In this document: positions 44,247 to 53,778 of the stretch, one piece after another
Layout: every line of letters begins with the position of its first letter
Position numbering within the stretch: the stretch's first letter is position 1
Source of the DNA: Chitinophagaceae bacterium
GTDB lineage: Bacteria; Bacteroidota; Bacteroidia; Chitinophagales; Chitinophagaceae
DNA length: 64,000 nucleotides
Direction: 5' to 3'
NCBI GenBank assembly: GCA_016719015.1
Contig: JADKAZ010000006.1
Coordinates: 62,001 to 126,000 of the forward strand
The notes under the pieces: generated by a model
Told to the model about the DNA's origin: nothing
Seen by the model: the letters and a program-made list of their open reading frames with translations, nothing else
Databases searched by the model: none
Position numbers and translations under genes: made by a program

Positions 44247-46835
44247 TTAGAATCTCCAACCCAAACTTACCAATGGTATTTTATCTTCTTTAGAGATAGC
44301 ATACGAAGCAGTAATTAACAACCGGCGGAGTGGTGAAAACCAGATACCACCTCCGTAACCGCTGAAGAATTTTTTGTCGTTATCCTCATCTACCCATACT
44401 CTTCCTGCATCAATAAAAGCAATAATACCAAACGCAGCAGGGAAAAGATAGGTTTTGAAATTCGCTAAGCGAAGGCGCATTTCAGCCTGGTTATAGAATT
44501 TGGACTTGCCGGCAAATCTTTCTCTTCTAAAACCTCTTAAGTTATCATCTGAGCCAAGATATTGAGCATGGAAAAACTCGAATCCTTCACCCAGTGTAAT
44601 ACCCCCACCAGTGCGGTTTGCAAATGTCAGGCGGTCAGGTATCAGGTTAAAGTAAAAAGCAAAATCACTGTTGATCTGTGTCACTTTATCATAGCTGTTA
44701 TCACCCAATCCCTTAAGTGCTTTAACAGTACTTACCCAGTTAATACCACTCTCCGGCAGTATTTTATTATCCCTTGAATCAACGATCAAAGAAAGCCTTG
44801 CACCAACATAGGATTGTCTTTCAAAAATAGTGGCAGGATTCAGGCCGGCAGCCACAGTGTTCAATACCACATTTCTTACCGCATTCAATTTTTCATCTTT
44901 GTCCATGCTATACCACTGGAAGGTGGGGCCAAAAGTCAGCATCACTTTATCGCTGAACCGCTGACGTATTTGTAATGAAACATCGCCCAAGTCATAACGA
45001 ATTCTGTAATACCTGAATCTTCTTGAATTGACACCTCCCGTGTTAGTGCCGATATTTTTATCATACACACTGTTCACCCCGTAGCCAAAGAAATTGGTAG
45101 TATTATTCGGGCCTTTATATTCAACATCGGTTAACAGGTCAGTCTTATCTCCCAACGCTGAAATAAATTCATTATTATACCGGAGATTTACAGCTTTTGT
45201 AGAAAAAGCATACGTCCCTTTGAACTGATGTAAAGTCTTGTAAGGTACTTTACGGAAGCCATGGCGGATGTATTTGAATGTTGGCCCGATAGATACTCCA
45301 TCATCCGGATTGAACCCCAGTGTCAGAAAAATTGACTGGAACGGATACTTGTAAGAAAGTCTGTCAAATTTATTGACAGCACTATCGTTAGACATTTTGG
45401 TGGTAAAGCGGCCGGTAATTTTATTTCCACCGTCCAGCTTATCATAAATTATTGCACCAGACTGTTTGGAGCCGGGATTTTCAAAGACATCTTCTCCGCC
45501 ACCACCAATCAGTCTCACCTTTATTTTATCATTATCGCCATGCATTACAAATTTGTCCTCTCCGTCCATTCCATAAATTCTTAACTCCTTAGTCACTAAA
45601 GGGAAAAATTTTCTTTCATACATTTTAGTACTTTGTCCTCCGTCTTTATCTATTTTATAAACCTGTACCAAGGCAGTGCCATCACTGTTACGGGTAATAT
45701 CATACAGCTCTTTTTTATCACTTCCTGTTATACTTACGGTTTGCGAAATGAAACGATAATACTCCATAACCTCAGCAACCAGGTTATTACGACGGGCTTT
45801 TAAGGTTTCAGCAATTTTTCCGGCAGAGATTGAACGAATTTCATGTGGTTGCTGAGCCATAGCCCTGTCAATCACCTCATCCGTCATTTGGGAAACAAGT
45901 TTTTCAGCTGTAGTTTTCCAGTCTTCTTCGGTAAGTTGGGTTAAGAAAAATCTATCAAGGTTACGGGCTGCAAAGTTGAAACGGCTGATGCTCTTTGCCG
46001 CCGGTTTAAATCCTTCCAACTGCGGAACTAATGAACGGCCCTTAATTAATCCAGGTAATATGCCCTGGTTGATGTAGAAAGCCTGGTCACGGTCTTTTGC
46101 TATGGGATAAAAAATTTTGCCTTTGCCATTCGGGCTGTCATAAGCACCCCATATCCACTGGTCTTCGTGACGATCCAGATCCATTACAAACATATCAAGC
46201 ACCCTGATTTTCAATAGGGCCAGCTGGTCAACATCGTTATCGTTATCTTTTTCTAACTTGTCCGCCACTTCTTCTGAATCCCAACCCTTTTTTGTAGAAT
46301 CAGGCAGCCTTTCTTCAAAAAGGGCCAGCATATTGGCAAAATCCTCCCGGTACTCACCAAGTTTAGGATCATCGGCAATATGAACAAGTTTTACATCACC
46401 ATGTGGTATACCTGCAGCTTTTGCGAGTACATTTACTGATAATGCAGCATACGGATATGATGCAGAAACACCATCGGATACAAGATCTGCAGCCGCATCG
46501 CTCTGCAAATCACCGGGCAATGTCTTACTGGTAATAAATTTTGTTATGGAACGAAGTGTGTATTGCCTTCCGGAGGGGTCTTCTACCCTTAGCGATTTGG
46601 TTTGCTTACCACCACCTCTTTTAACGGGGGTTAACCCTCCGTGAGATGTTGACAATTTTAAAACGGGTGCTTTTACGGGAGTATTCCATTCCGTACGGTA
46701 ATTAGCACCCATCCAAGAGGTCCTGCTCCTGGATGTACTGAAATTCCCTCCCTTGGAGGCTACCGAATCAGTCTGGGCATTACCTTGGGTTATGGCAATA
46801 AAAAAAGATACAAAAAAAACAAAAAGCAGTCTCAT
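44247..46835 (-). CDS. Outer-membrane protein: kinase-like domain plus Omp85-type barrel
   Basis: An 862-residue exported protein with signal peptide ending GNAQ. It is a paralogue of residues about 405-1218 of the divergent protein at 47180, but without the phosphoesterase domain. Shared landmarks are MGANYRTEW, GGGKQTKSLRVED, LRSITKF, DLDRHEDQWIWG, FYPIAKDRDQAF, and the barrel end (LRGFRRERFAGKSKFYN, IAFIDAGRVW) that resembles the last strands of Omp85/BamA-type barrels. The DRH-x-DQ and DRDQAF segments look like the catalytic and metal loops of FAM20/HipA-like atypical kinases. The function is unknown; surface modification or export are possibilities. Confidence 0.75.
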   Translation of the reverse strand: MRLLFVFFVSFFIAITQGNAQTDSVASKGGNFSTSRSRTSWMGANYRTEWNTPVKAPVLKLSTSHGGLTPVKRGGGKQTKSLRVEDPSGRQYTLRSITKFITSKTLPGDLQSDAAADLVSDGVSASYPYAALSVNVLAKAAGIPHGDVKLVHIADDPKLGEYREDFANMLALFEERLPDSTKKGWDSEEVADKLEKDNDNDVDQLALLKIRVLDMFVMDLDRHEDQWIWGAYDSPNGKGKIFYPIAKDRDQAFYINQGILPGLIKGRSLVPQLEGFKPAAKSISRFNFAARNLDRFFLTQLTEEDWKTTAEKLVSQMTDEVIDRAMAQQPHEIRSISAGKIAETLKARRNNLVAEVMEYYRFISQTVSITGSDKKELYDITRNSDGTALVQVYKIDKDGGQSTKMYERKFFPLVTKELRIYGMDGEDKFVMHGDNDKIKVRLIGGGGEDVFENPGSKQSGAIIYDKLDGGNKITGRFTTKMSNDSAVNKFDRLSYKYPFQSIFLTLGFNPDDGVSIGPTFKYIRHGFRKVPYKTLHQFKGTYAFSTKAVNLRYNNEFISALGDKTDLLTDVEYKGPNNTTNFFGYGVNSVYDKNIGTNTGGVNSRRFRYYRIRYDLGDVSLQIRQRFSDKVMLTFGPTFQWYSMDKDEKLNAVRNVVLNTVAAGLNPATIFERQSYVGARLSLIVDSRDNKILPESGINWVSTVKALKGLGDNSYDKVTQINSDFAFYFNLIPDRLTFANRTGGGITLGEGFEFFHAQYLGSDDNLRGFRRERFAGKSKFYNQAEMRLRLANFKTYLFPAAFGIIAFIDAGRVWVDEDNDKKFFSGYGGGIWFSPLRRLLITASYAISKEDKIPLVSLGWRF

Positions 46836-47179
46836 GGTTGCAGGTTTAATTGATTAAATAGTATCCGGGGCAGTAACTCCCGGCGGCAAAAGATACAATT
46901 TTTTGAAAATTACACAAATAATAACATATCTGTAAAAATTTTGAAGGTAAAATGAACCAGCCGAGTCTAATCATGTTTTAGTGCTAAGCATATTATTCTC
47001 TTTACATTCGCATATTTTTTACGCTGTATGATATTCCAGAGAAAGTTTTATGTAAATTGAAAACTTTCTTTGGTAGGTGAATATCTCACCACCTTAAAAT
47101 AGGTTGTTGTGGTTTTACAATTTTAAATTACTGGTGAGGAAGTTGTGCTTTAGCCAGGTAGTCTTATTAACGGGAGGTA
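46836..47179. other. 344-base divergent promoter region between the barrel paralogues
   Basis: AT-rich and without coding potential. It holds the start regions of the two paralogous outer-membrane genes. GGGAGG lies two bases before the plus-strand ATG (47180), an unusual Shine-Dalgarno-like site for this phylum. I see no clear TAnnTTTG box. Confidence 0.45.
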
Positions 47180-50100
47180 ATGAAAAAATATATTGTTCTG
47201 ATTAGTGGGTTGTTCTTGTTGAATCTGACACTTAAAGCCCAGGAAGATACAATCATTCAGCGTATTGTGCTTATTGGCGATGCCGGGCAACTGACCAATG
47301 GCATCCACCCCGTTGTTGACGCTGTTAGAAATAATATCAAATTAGATAAAAAAACTACTGTTGTATATCTCGGAGACAACCTTTACAAAGTTGGATTACC
47401 GGATGACCAGTCAGCAGCTTATAAAGCATCAAGAGCTGTACTTGATTCACAACTTTCTGTAGCCGATGGCACAGGCGCCAAGGTTTATATGATACCCGGC
47501 AACCATGACTGGGATAACGGCCGTCGGGGTGGTTACGATGCTATTATTCGTCAGCAGTTATATGTTGATTTTATAAATAAGCGTAATGTCAAATTTCTGC
47601 CGGAAGATGGTTGTCCCGGACCGGTAGAAGTAAGCCTGAGCAATGATGTTACACTGATAATATTCGACAGTCAGTGGTGGATTCACCCGTTTGATAAACC
47701 GGAAATTGAATCTGATTGCGCCTGCAAAACAAAAGATGAGCTTGTATCAAAAATCGGAGACATCGCCGCCCGCAATTCAAAAAAATTAGTCCTGCTGGCC
47801 TCTCACCATCCCTTTAAAAGTAACGGGATGCATGGTGGTTTTTATACATTTAAGCAGCATATCTTTCCGTTAACAGATATGAAAAAAAATTTGTACATAC
47901 CATTACCGGTAATAGGTTCCATTTACCCGATAGCCAGAAGCGTTTTTGGAACGCCGCAGGATTTAAAACATCCTAACTATGCTAATATGGTGCAGGAGAT
48001 AACCAAAGTTGTAAAACCTTCACCCTATGTTGTTTTTGTTTCCGGGCATGATCATAACCTGCAACATATTAAAGAGGATGGACTTAATTACATCGTAAGC
48101 GGCGGCGGTTGTAAGCAGAACAGGACATCGCAAGCAAGCAATAGCCTTTATAATTCTTCCAACACCGGTTTCTCCGTAATGGAGGTATCCAAAAATAAAA
48201 ATGTTACTATTGATTTTTATACCGTTTCGGATAGCGGTGTAGCTACAAAAACATATACCAACACTCTATTCAACTTTAACAAGCTGCCTGACGAAGCCCT
48301 GGATACAAATGCTCAAATCGTTGATGACCCTTTCTTAAAATATAAAGACACTTTTACCATTGCCGCCAGTAAAAATTTTCCGCTGATAAAAGGAATGAAG
48401 AAATTTTTTATGGGTCAGAATTACCGGGCTGAATGGTCTACACCGGTAAACATGAAAGTCTTCAATATTTCAACTGAAAAAGGCGGTATGAAGGCCGTGG
48501 GTGTCGGTGGAGGTAATCAAACAAAATCCTTGCAACTGGTAGATAAAAAAGGGAAGGAGTGGGTGCTTCGCAGTATGAATAAAAACCCCTCCAAAGCCAT
48601 TCCTGAGGCATTCCGGGGCTCTTTTGCAGAGGATTTGGTGGCTGAACTCAGTTCCGCTTCTCATCCTTACGGTGCACTTGCATTTCCTGTGTTGGCAAAA
48701 TCATTGGATTTAACCGTTGCAAAGCCTGAATTATTTTTTGTTCCCGACGATCCTGCTTTAGGATTTTGGAGGCCACTGTTTGCCAATAATGTTTGTATGC
48801 TGGAGGAAAAACATGCCCCACCGGATGGAAGTGATACAAAAACAACTGCTAAGGTCTTTAATAAAATGCTGGATGAAAATGACCACCTTCCGGACCAGCC
48901 TATTGTATTAAAGGCAAGACTATTAGATATTATTACCGGCGATTTTGACAGGCATTTTGATCAATGGAGATGGGGAACTGTTGATACAGGTAAAGGAAAA
49001 ATTTATTACCCCATACCAAGGGACAGGGACCAGGCTTTCTTTTACTCTGATGGTGCCATATTAAAAGCGGTAAGTGACGGAACCTTACCTTTCCTCAAAG
49101 GTTTCAGAAAAGATATTCCAAAAGTGAATTGGCTGGGTTACACAGCGAGAGATTTTGACCGTATCTTTTTGACAGACCTTGATCAGGGCGACTGGGAAAA
49201 AACAATAGCTGAAGTGCAACAAAAAATCAGCGACTCGGTAATCAGGGCAGCAGTAAAAAAAATGCCGTCTGAAATTTTCCCTATCCGGGGTGAAACGATT
49301 ATCAAAAAAATGATCAGCCGCCGGGACTTGCTCCCAAAGGAAGCAATGTCTTATTACAAGTTTATTTCAAAAAAAGTAAACGTAATGGGCAGTAACCAAC
49401 GGGAATATTTTAAAGTAAGTAATTACGGTGAAGGTTTACAGGTAAAAGTATATGCCCGGTCAAAAGGGAATGACACCAATTTTGTGATGTATAACAGAAT
49501 ATTCAACCCCTCTGTTACCCGTGAGATAAGATTATATGGAATGAATGATGATGATCTTTTTGAAATAGAAGAAAATGCAAAATCACGGATCAAGATCCGC
49601 ATTATAGGCGGAAAGGGTAATGATACATTTGATATCCGTGGCCAAACAGAAGCGTTGTTATATGATTTAAAAACAGATGGCAATTTTATAAAGAATAGCA
49701 GCCATGCAAAAAATCGTTTCTCACTCGACCCTCCCGTCAACGATAAAAATGTACTTGGCTTTAATTATAACACAACCAAAGTACCCCTGATTAACCTGCA
49801 TTACAATTCGGATGATGGTCTCCTGGTGGGTGCTGGTATTGCAAGACGAACCTATGGCTTCCGCAACCTACCTTATGCATCAGACCAAAAATTTGGTATT
49901 TTATATGCACCCAACCGTAAGGCCTTTCAACTTAATTACCGGGGAGAGTTTAACCATATTACCCGTACTACAGACCTTATATTAAAAGGGAATTTTTCAA
50001 ACCCGGCATTAAGAAACTTTACAGGTCTTACTAATAATCCACAGGTTGATAAAAACAGGAATTTCAATTATTACCAGACCCGTTTCCGGTCATTGGAGCT

Positions 50101-50836
50101 GGAAGCCTTAGTACGGAAACGTTTTTTTGAAAAATTACACCTGATGATCGGCCCTTATTTTTATCACTACAATAATAAGTATAGTGATAATGCAGGGTAT
50201 GTGCTGGGCAAGTACCGGGAATTACAACTTGATTCCGCAGATATTTTTAGCAAAAAGAATTATGCCGGAGGTAAGCTGGCACTTTTAGTAGACAACCGCA
50301 ATAAAGAATTTTTCCCTACCCGTGGATTATATTGGTATACGGAAGTTACAGGTGCTACAGGTATTTCCAAAGGCAGTGATGGGTATGTAAAGTATACAAC
50401 CGACATGGCGATTTATGCCAGCTTCAGGGATCCGGCAAACCTGGTAGCCATATTGAAATTTGGTGGCGGACGTATTTTCAGTAAAAATTTTGAGTACTTC
50501 CAGGCATTAAGCATTGGAGCTAATAGTAACCTGAATGGATTCCGGAAAAACAGATTTTCCGGCAATTCAACACTTTATACCGGTATTGAGTTAAAAATAA
50601 AATTGGCTGATGTTAACTCCTTTATTTTACCCGGATCGTTCGGCATCACTGGTTTTTATGATCTTGGCCGTGTATGGGTGAAAGGGGAACAATCCGGTAA
50701 ATGGCATGGAGCATTTGGCGGAGGTCTTTATTACATGCCTTTTAACATATTTGCCATTAATGCTACGGCCGGATTTTCTGATGGTGAAAAAATGTTGAAC
50801 TTCACCCTTGGTACAAAGATTAATCTCACTTATTGA
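47180..50836 (+). CDS. Calcineurin-type phosphoesterase fused to kinase-like domain and Omp85-type barrel
   Basis: A 1218-residue exported protein with signal peptide ending LKAQ (residue 21). Residues about 25-350 are a metallophosphoesterase with all metal motifs: GDAG (D34), GDN (D66, N67), GNHD (N108, H109), H209 in SHHP, and GHDH (H290, H292). Residues about 405-720 are shared with the paralogue at 44247 and look like an atypical kinase: GVGGGNQTKS loop, WVLRSMNK, FAEDLVAE helix, GDFDRHFDQW (587-596) and IPRDRDQAF (612-620). Residues about 840-1218 form an Omp85-like barrel. The barrel would be in the outer membrane with the enzymatic part in the periplasm. A phosphatase and a kinase-like module in one barrel protein is unusual; activity is unproven. 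Confidence 0.8.
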   Translation: MKKYIVLISGLFLLNLTLKAQEDTIIQRIVLIGDAGQLTNGIHPVVDAVRNNIKLDKKTTVVYLGDNLYKVGLPDDQSAAYKASRAVLDSQLSVADGTGAKVYMIPGNHDWDNGRRGGYDAIIRQQLYVDFINKRNVKFLPEDGCPGPVEVSLSNDVTLIIFDSQWWIHPFDKPEIESDCACKTKDELVSKIGDIAARNSKKLVLLASHHPFKSNGMHGGFYTFKQHIFPLTDMKKNLYIPLPVIGSIYPIARSVFGTPQDLKHPNYANMVQEITKVVKPSPYVVFVSGHDHNLQHIKEDGLNYIVSGGGCKQNRTSQASNSLYNSSNTGFSVMEVSKNKNVTIDFYTVSDSGVATKTYTNTLFNFNKLPDEALDTNAQIVDDPFLKYKDTFTIAASKNFPLIKGMKKFFMGQNYRAEWSTPVNMKVFNISTEKGGMKAVGVGGGNQTKSLQLVDKKGKEWVLRSMNKNPSKAIPEAFRGSFAEDLVAELSSASHPYGALAFPVLAKSLDLTVAKPELFFVPDDPALGFWRPLFANNVCMLEEKHAPPDGSDTKTTAKVFNKMLDENDHLPDQPIVLKARLLDIITGDFDRHFDQWRWGTVDTGKGKIYYPIPRDRDQAFFYSDGAILKAVSDGTLPFLKGFRKDIPKVNWLGYTARDFDRIFLTDLDQGDWEKTIAEVQQKISDSVIRAAVKKMPSEIFPIRGETIIKKMISRRDLLPKEAMSYYKFISKKVNVMGSNQREYFKVSNYGEGLQVKVYARSKGNDTNFVMYNRIFNPSVTREIRLYGMNDDDLFEIEENAKSRIKIRIIGGKGNDTFDIRGQTEALLYDLKTDGNFIKNSSHAKNRFSLDPPVNDKNVLGFNYNTTKVPLINLHYNSDDGLLVGAGIARRTYGFRNLPYASDQKFGILYAPNRKAFQLNYRGEFNHITRTTDLILKGNFSNPALRNFTGLTNNPQVDKNRNFNYYQTRFRSLELEALVRKRFFEKLHLMIGPYFYHYNNKYSDNAGYVLGKYRELQLDSADIFSKKNYAGGKLALLVDNRNKEFFPTRGLYWYTEVTGATGISKGSDGYVKYTTDMAIYASFRDPANLVAILKFGGGRIFSKNFEYFQALSIGANSNLNGFRKNRFSGNSTLYTGIELKIKLADVNSFILPGSFGITGFYDLGRVWVKGEQSGKWHGAFGGGLYYMPFNIFAINATAGFSDGEKMLNFTLGTKINLTY

Positions 50837-50903
50837 TACGGCATGATAATTACAGTATAAACTGTAAAAAGGCTAATTCTTCCCTTACGAAAGCATTCAA
50901 AAA

Positions 50904-52007
50904 ATGAAGCCCTCACATATTGCATTACCCAGACGTTCTGCCGTAAAAAAAAATGAATTAAAACGCATTTTGGCAATTGCTATAGCATGGACAGTTATCG
51001 ATTTCCTCATTTTTATTATCCGGTTTGCCACAGATAATTATGCCCCTAAATATGAATCAACCCATGCCGGATCGCTGAAAGCAGTTTTTCTCCGGGAACT
51101 AAATGTCTTCATATTTAGTTTTATAATCGGCTACTTTCTTATTATTCTTTTAAGAAATTTACTGAATGATAAATCGCCCTGGTTAAATCTTCTTATCAAA
51201 ACATTACTACTTGTCGTTGTGGCCATTGCCATGAATTTTTTTATTTACTTTACCTATAGCCTGGTTTTTGAAGGTAAATCTGTCGGGGATGCCTTCTATA
51301 AGTTTGTAGAAAATACATTTCGCAGAAAATGGCTGTTGGAAAAAATGCCGGAATGGGTATTATTATTTATATTAACACAGCTTACCTTAGAAATTAATCA
51401 AAAATATTCACAAGGTGTTTTTTTAAATATCATTGTAGGCAAGTATCTCCAGCCAAGAAATGAAAAGAGAATCATTCTTTTTATTGACCTTAAAAATTCA
51501 ACCCCCATTGCAGAAAAACTTGGGCATACAGAATATTTTAAATTTATCCGAGATGTTATTTATTGCCTCGCAGCGGGGATTGCCGAATATGACGGACGGG
51601 TATATCAGTATGTAGGGGATGAAATTGTGGCCTGGTGGCCCCACACAGAGCAGAATGCAAAAAAATGTGTCAATTCTCTTATCGCTGCAAGAAAGATTTT
51701 TAACCATAATGCCGAACATTTTAAACGGGGCTATGATATTATTCCGGAATACAAAGTCGGCATCCATTCGGGTAATGTAACCGTAGGCCAGGTAGGAATT
51801 GCAAAAAAAGATTTAGTAATCAGCGGCGATACTATAAATACGGCAGCCCGTATCAGAAGTGCCTGTACTGAGCTCAACCAAAAGTATCTTGTATCCAAAG
51901 AATTTATTACACTACTCAACATGAAAGATTGGCAAACTGAAAGTGTGGGTCTGGTAGACTTAAAAGGGAAAAATGAGGACCTTGAATTATTTACATTAAA
52001 AATTTAA
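50904..52007 (+). CDS. Membrane-bound class III nucleotidyl cyclase
   Basis: A 367-residue protein with four membrane segments (about 20-42, 62-84, 97-120, 148-163) and a C-terminal class III cyclase domain (about 188-367). The two metal aspartates are D195 (FIDLKNST) and D239 (YVGDE); the transition-state pair N312 and R316 is present in INTAAR. The purine-selecting lysine position is Q235 (YQYVGD) and, by my alignment, the Asp/Thr partner is V305, so the substrate may not be ATP or may be read differently. Product cNMP is unknown. It ends 25 bases before a PAP2 gene. An HD-DUF5706 protein, a family that includes Pycsar effectors, is 1.8 kb downstream. Confidence 0.85.
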   Translation: MKPSHIALPRRSAVKKNELKRILAIAIAWTVIDFLIFIIRFATDNYAPKYESTHAGSLKAVFLRELNVFIFSFIIGYFLIILLRNLLNDKSPWLNLLIKTLLLVVVAIAMNFFIYFTYSLVFEGKSVGDAFYKFVENTFRRKWLLEKMPEWVLLFILTQLTLEINQKYSQGVFLNIIVGKYLQPRNEKRIILFIDLKNSTPIAEKLGHTEYFKFIRDVIYCLAAGIAEYDGRVYQYVGDEIVAWWPHTEQNAKKCVNSLIAARKIFNHNAEHFKRGYDIIPEYKVGIHSGNVTVGQVGIAKKDLVISGDTINTAARIRSACTELNQKYLVSKEFITLLNMKDWQTESVGLVDLKGKNEDLELFTLKI

Positions 52008-52032
52008 TCTATCTTACCATGTCAAACCCTAC

Positions 52033-52719
52033 ATGAAGCGTATTAATTTTTGGTTCAAAAGAAAGATAATTATACAGTGGCTTCTCGCTTCTGCTTTACT
52101 GCTTTCAGTACTTGTGGTGTGGCTGGTTTTTTTTTCTGAAAGAAACTATTTAGATCAAAAAATTTTTTCTCTGATTGAACCGCATAGGTCCGAAATCCGT
52201 ACCCGTTTGATGCTTGCTGTTTCATTCCTTGGTAATCATAAGTTTTTAATACCTGCCAATCTTTTGCTGATCACTATTTTTTTATTTTCAAAAAATAAAT
52301 GGGAAGCTGTACAAGTGGCTGCTGTTTCATTAAGCAGTCTACTCTTTATGTCGCTTCTCAAAAATTCATTTCGTCGTTCCCGGCCTGATAATCCACTGGT
52401 AGATGGAATTACCAATTTTAGTTTCCCAAGCGGTCATGCATTTATGAGTGCTGCTTTTTACGGCTTGCTCATCTGGTGGGCCGCAACCTATATTAAAAAT
52501 GGATGGCAACGGAGGCTGGTTATTCTTTTTCTGATGATGCTGATAATTATTATAAGCTTCAGCCGCATATATCTCAGGGTTCATTACGCTTCAGACGTAG
52601 TTGTTGGGTTGTGTATCGGATTTGTCTGCCTAAGCTTATCACTCGCCATCTTGCAACGATTACAGAAAAAGAAGAAACTAAAAAAAAGGCGTTGGCTAAT
52701 TTTTATAAACAAACTTTAG
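52033..52719 (+). CDS. PAP2-family membrane phosphatase
   Basis: A 228-residue protein with about five or six spans. The three acid-phosphatase motifs are visible: KNSFRRSRP (about 113-121), FPSGHAF (about 137-143, catalytic His), and SRIYLRVHYASDVVVG (about 176-191, nucleophile His). It would dephosphorylate undecaprenyl pyrophosphate, phosphatidic acid or a similar lipid phosphate at the membrane. The first span is preceded by a basic start. Probably co-transcribed with the cyclase gene (25-base gap). The lysine-rich tail is not part of the domain. Confidence 0.88.
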   Translation: MKRINFWFKRKIIIQWLLASALLLSVLVVWLVFFSERNYLDQKIFSLIEPHRSEIRTRLMLAVSFLGNHKFLIPANLLLITIFLFSKNKWEAVQVAAVSLSSLLFMSLLKNSFRRSRPDNPLVDGITNFSFPSGHAFMSAAFYGLLIWWAATYIKNGWQRRLVILFLMMLIIIISFSRIYLRVHYASDVVVGLCIGFVCLSLSLAILQRLQKKKKLKKRRWLIFINKL

Positions 52720-52871
52720 AATAGTCACAATTCCTTTACCACCTTCATTAGGCAAACCCGTTTTCAAAGACTTCCTTCCGGATGTCAGGCACTACTCAGC
52801 TTGTGTAGGTTTTGCTTGAGCTTATTAGTTCATTGATAATATAATAACCCGTAATCCGGCCTTAAAGAAAC

Positions 52872-53735
52872 CTAAGGTTTATATACAAAACGAAGGATGG
52901 TAGACCTGGCAGTAACTCCCTCATTAGAAATATACATATCACCGTTAGATTTAAATGTCAATCCTTCTGGCTGTGGAAACATCTTTTTGCCGAGTTCAAA
53001 TACTGATTCTACTTTTCCATTAAGATCAGCGATAACCAGTAAATTGGCTGCTGATGAAATAATAAATAATTTTTTCAGTATTGGATGAATGCCCGCTGCT
53101 GATGGTTGAAGTTTAGATGTTTTATGTGGTGAAAGTTTCTCCACTTCCGCGGCATCAATGGTATAAACAGGGTTAACATCAAAGCCTGTTGAGTCTGGAT
53201 AAAAAGCAAATGCACTGACAGATTTCTTATCATCCATAGCACAGTTCTTGCAAATAATAATCAATGCTTTGCGGGATGTATCGGCATACATTGTTTCAAA
53301 GTCATTGGTACCAGAAATACCGATTTTACCGGCTTCCACCCCCCTGATACCTCCGGCACTATCTCTTATTAATTTAGTGATCATACCATCGCTACGCAAA
53401 ACATATGGCACTCCTTTGTATATCGCAATATCTTCGTAGTCTCCTTTAGCACCAAAAGAATACTCGCCACCCGGTTTGATGGCCTTTGTTTCTCTATCAA
53501 GTAAAAATAATTTACCCGACTCATCATAATGGGCCAGAAACTCATCCCTGTCTCTATCCCAGGCCAGCCCTGATATTTCTTTCAACTTCAGATCAAGTTT
53601 ATGCGTTTGAACTTCTGAAAAATTATAGTGAGGAGGTGATTTAATGATCTTCGTTTTTTGCTTACAAGCCATCGTCATCAAAACACATAAAGTCAGCAGG
53701 ATAATTAAGTTTACCCGAAAATTTAAAAATCTCAT
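52872..53735 (-). CDS. SdiA-regulated-like beta-propeller lipoprotein
   Basis: From the ATG at 53735 the product has 287 residues with a lipoprotein signal (LCVLMTMACK). Repeated propeller-like strands follow: LKEISGLAWDRDRDEFLAHYDESGKLFLLD in pieces, YEDIAIYKGVPYVLRSDG, GTNDFETMYAD, PSAAGIHPILKKLFIISSAANLL, FPQPEGLTFKSNGDMYISNEG. The ISGLAW and QPEGLTF patterns match SdiA-regulated/esterase-like propellers. It would lie at the outer membrane facing the periplasm. It is divergent from the HD gene with 43 bases between starts, so both promoters overlap. Confidence 0.75.
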   Translation of the reverse strand: MRFLNFRVNLIILLTLCVLMTMACKQKTKIIKSPPHYNFSEVQTHKLDLKLKEISGLAWDRDRDEFLAHYDESGKLFLLDRETKAIKPGGEYSFGAKGDYEDIAIYKGVPYVLRSDGMITKLIRDSAGGIRGVEAGKIGISGTNDFETMYADTSRKALIIICKNCAMDDKKSVSAFAFYPDSTGFDVNPVYTIDAAEVEKLSPHKTSKLQPSAAGIHPILKKLFIISSAANLLVIADLNGKVESVFELGKKMFPQPEGLTFKSNGDMYISNEGVTARSTILRFVYKP

Positions 53736-53778
53736 TCTTCTTATTTTGTTTAAATTTATCAAAAGTTATCTTTATAGC

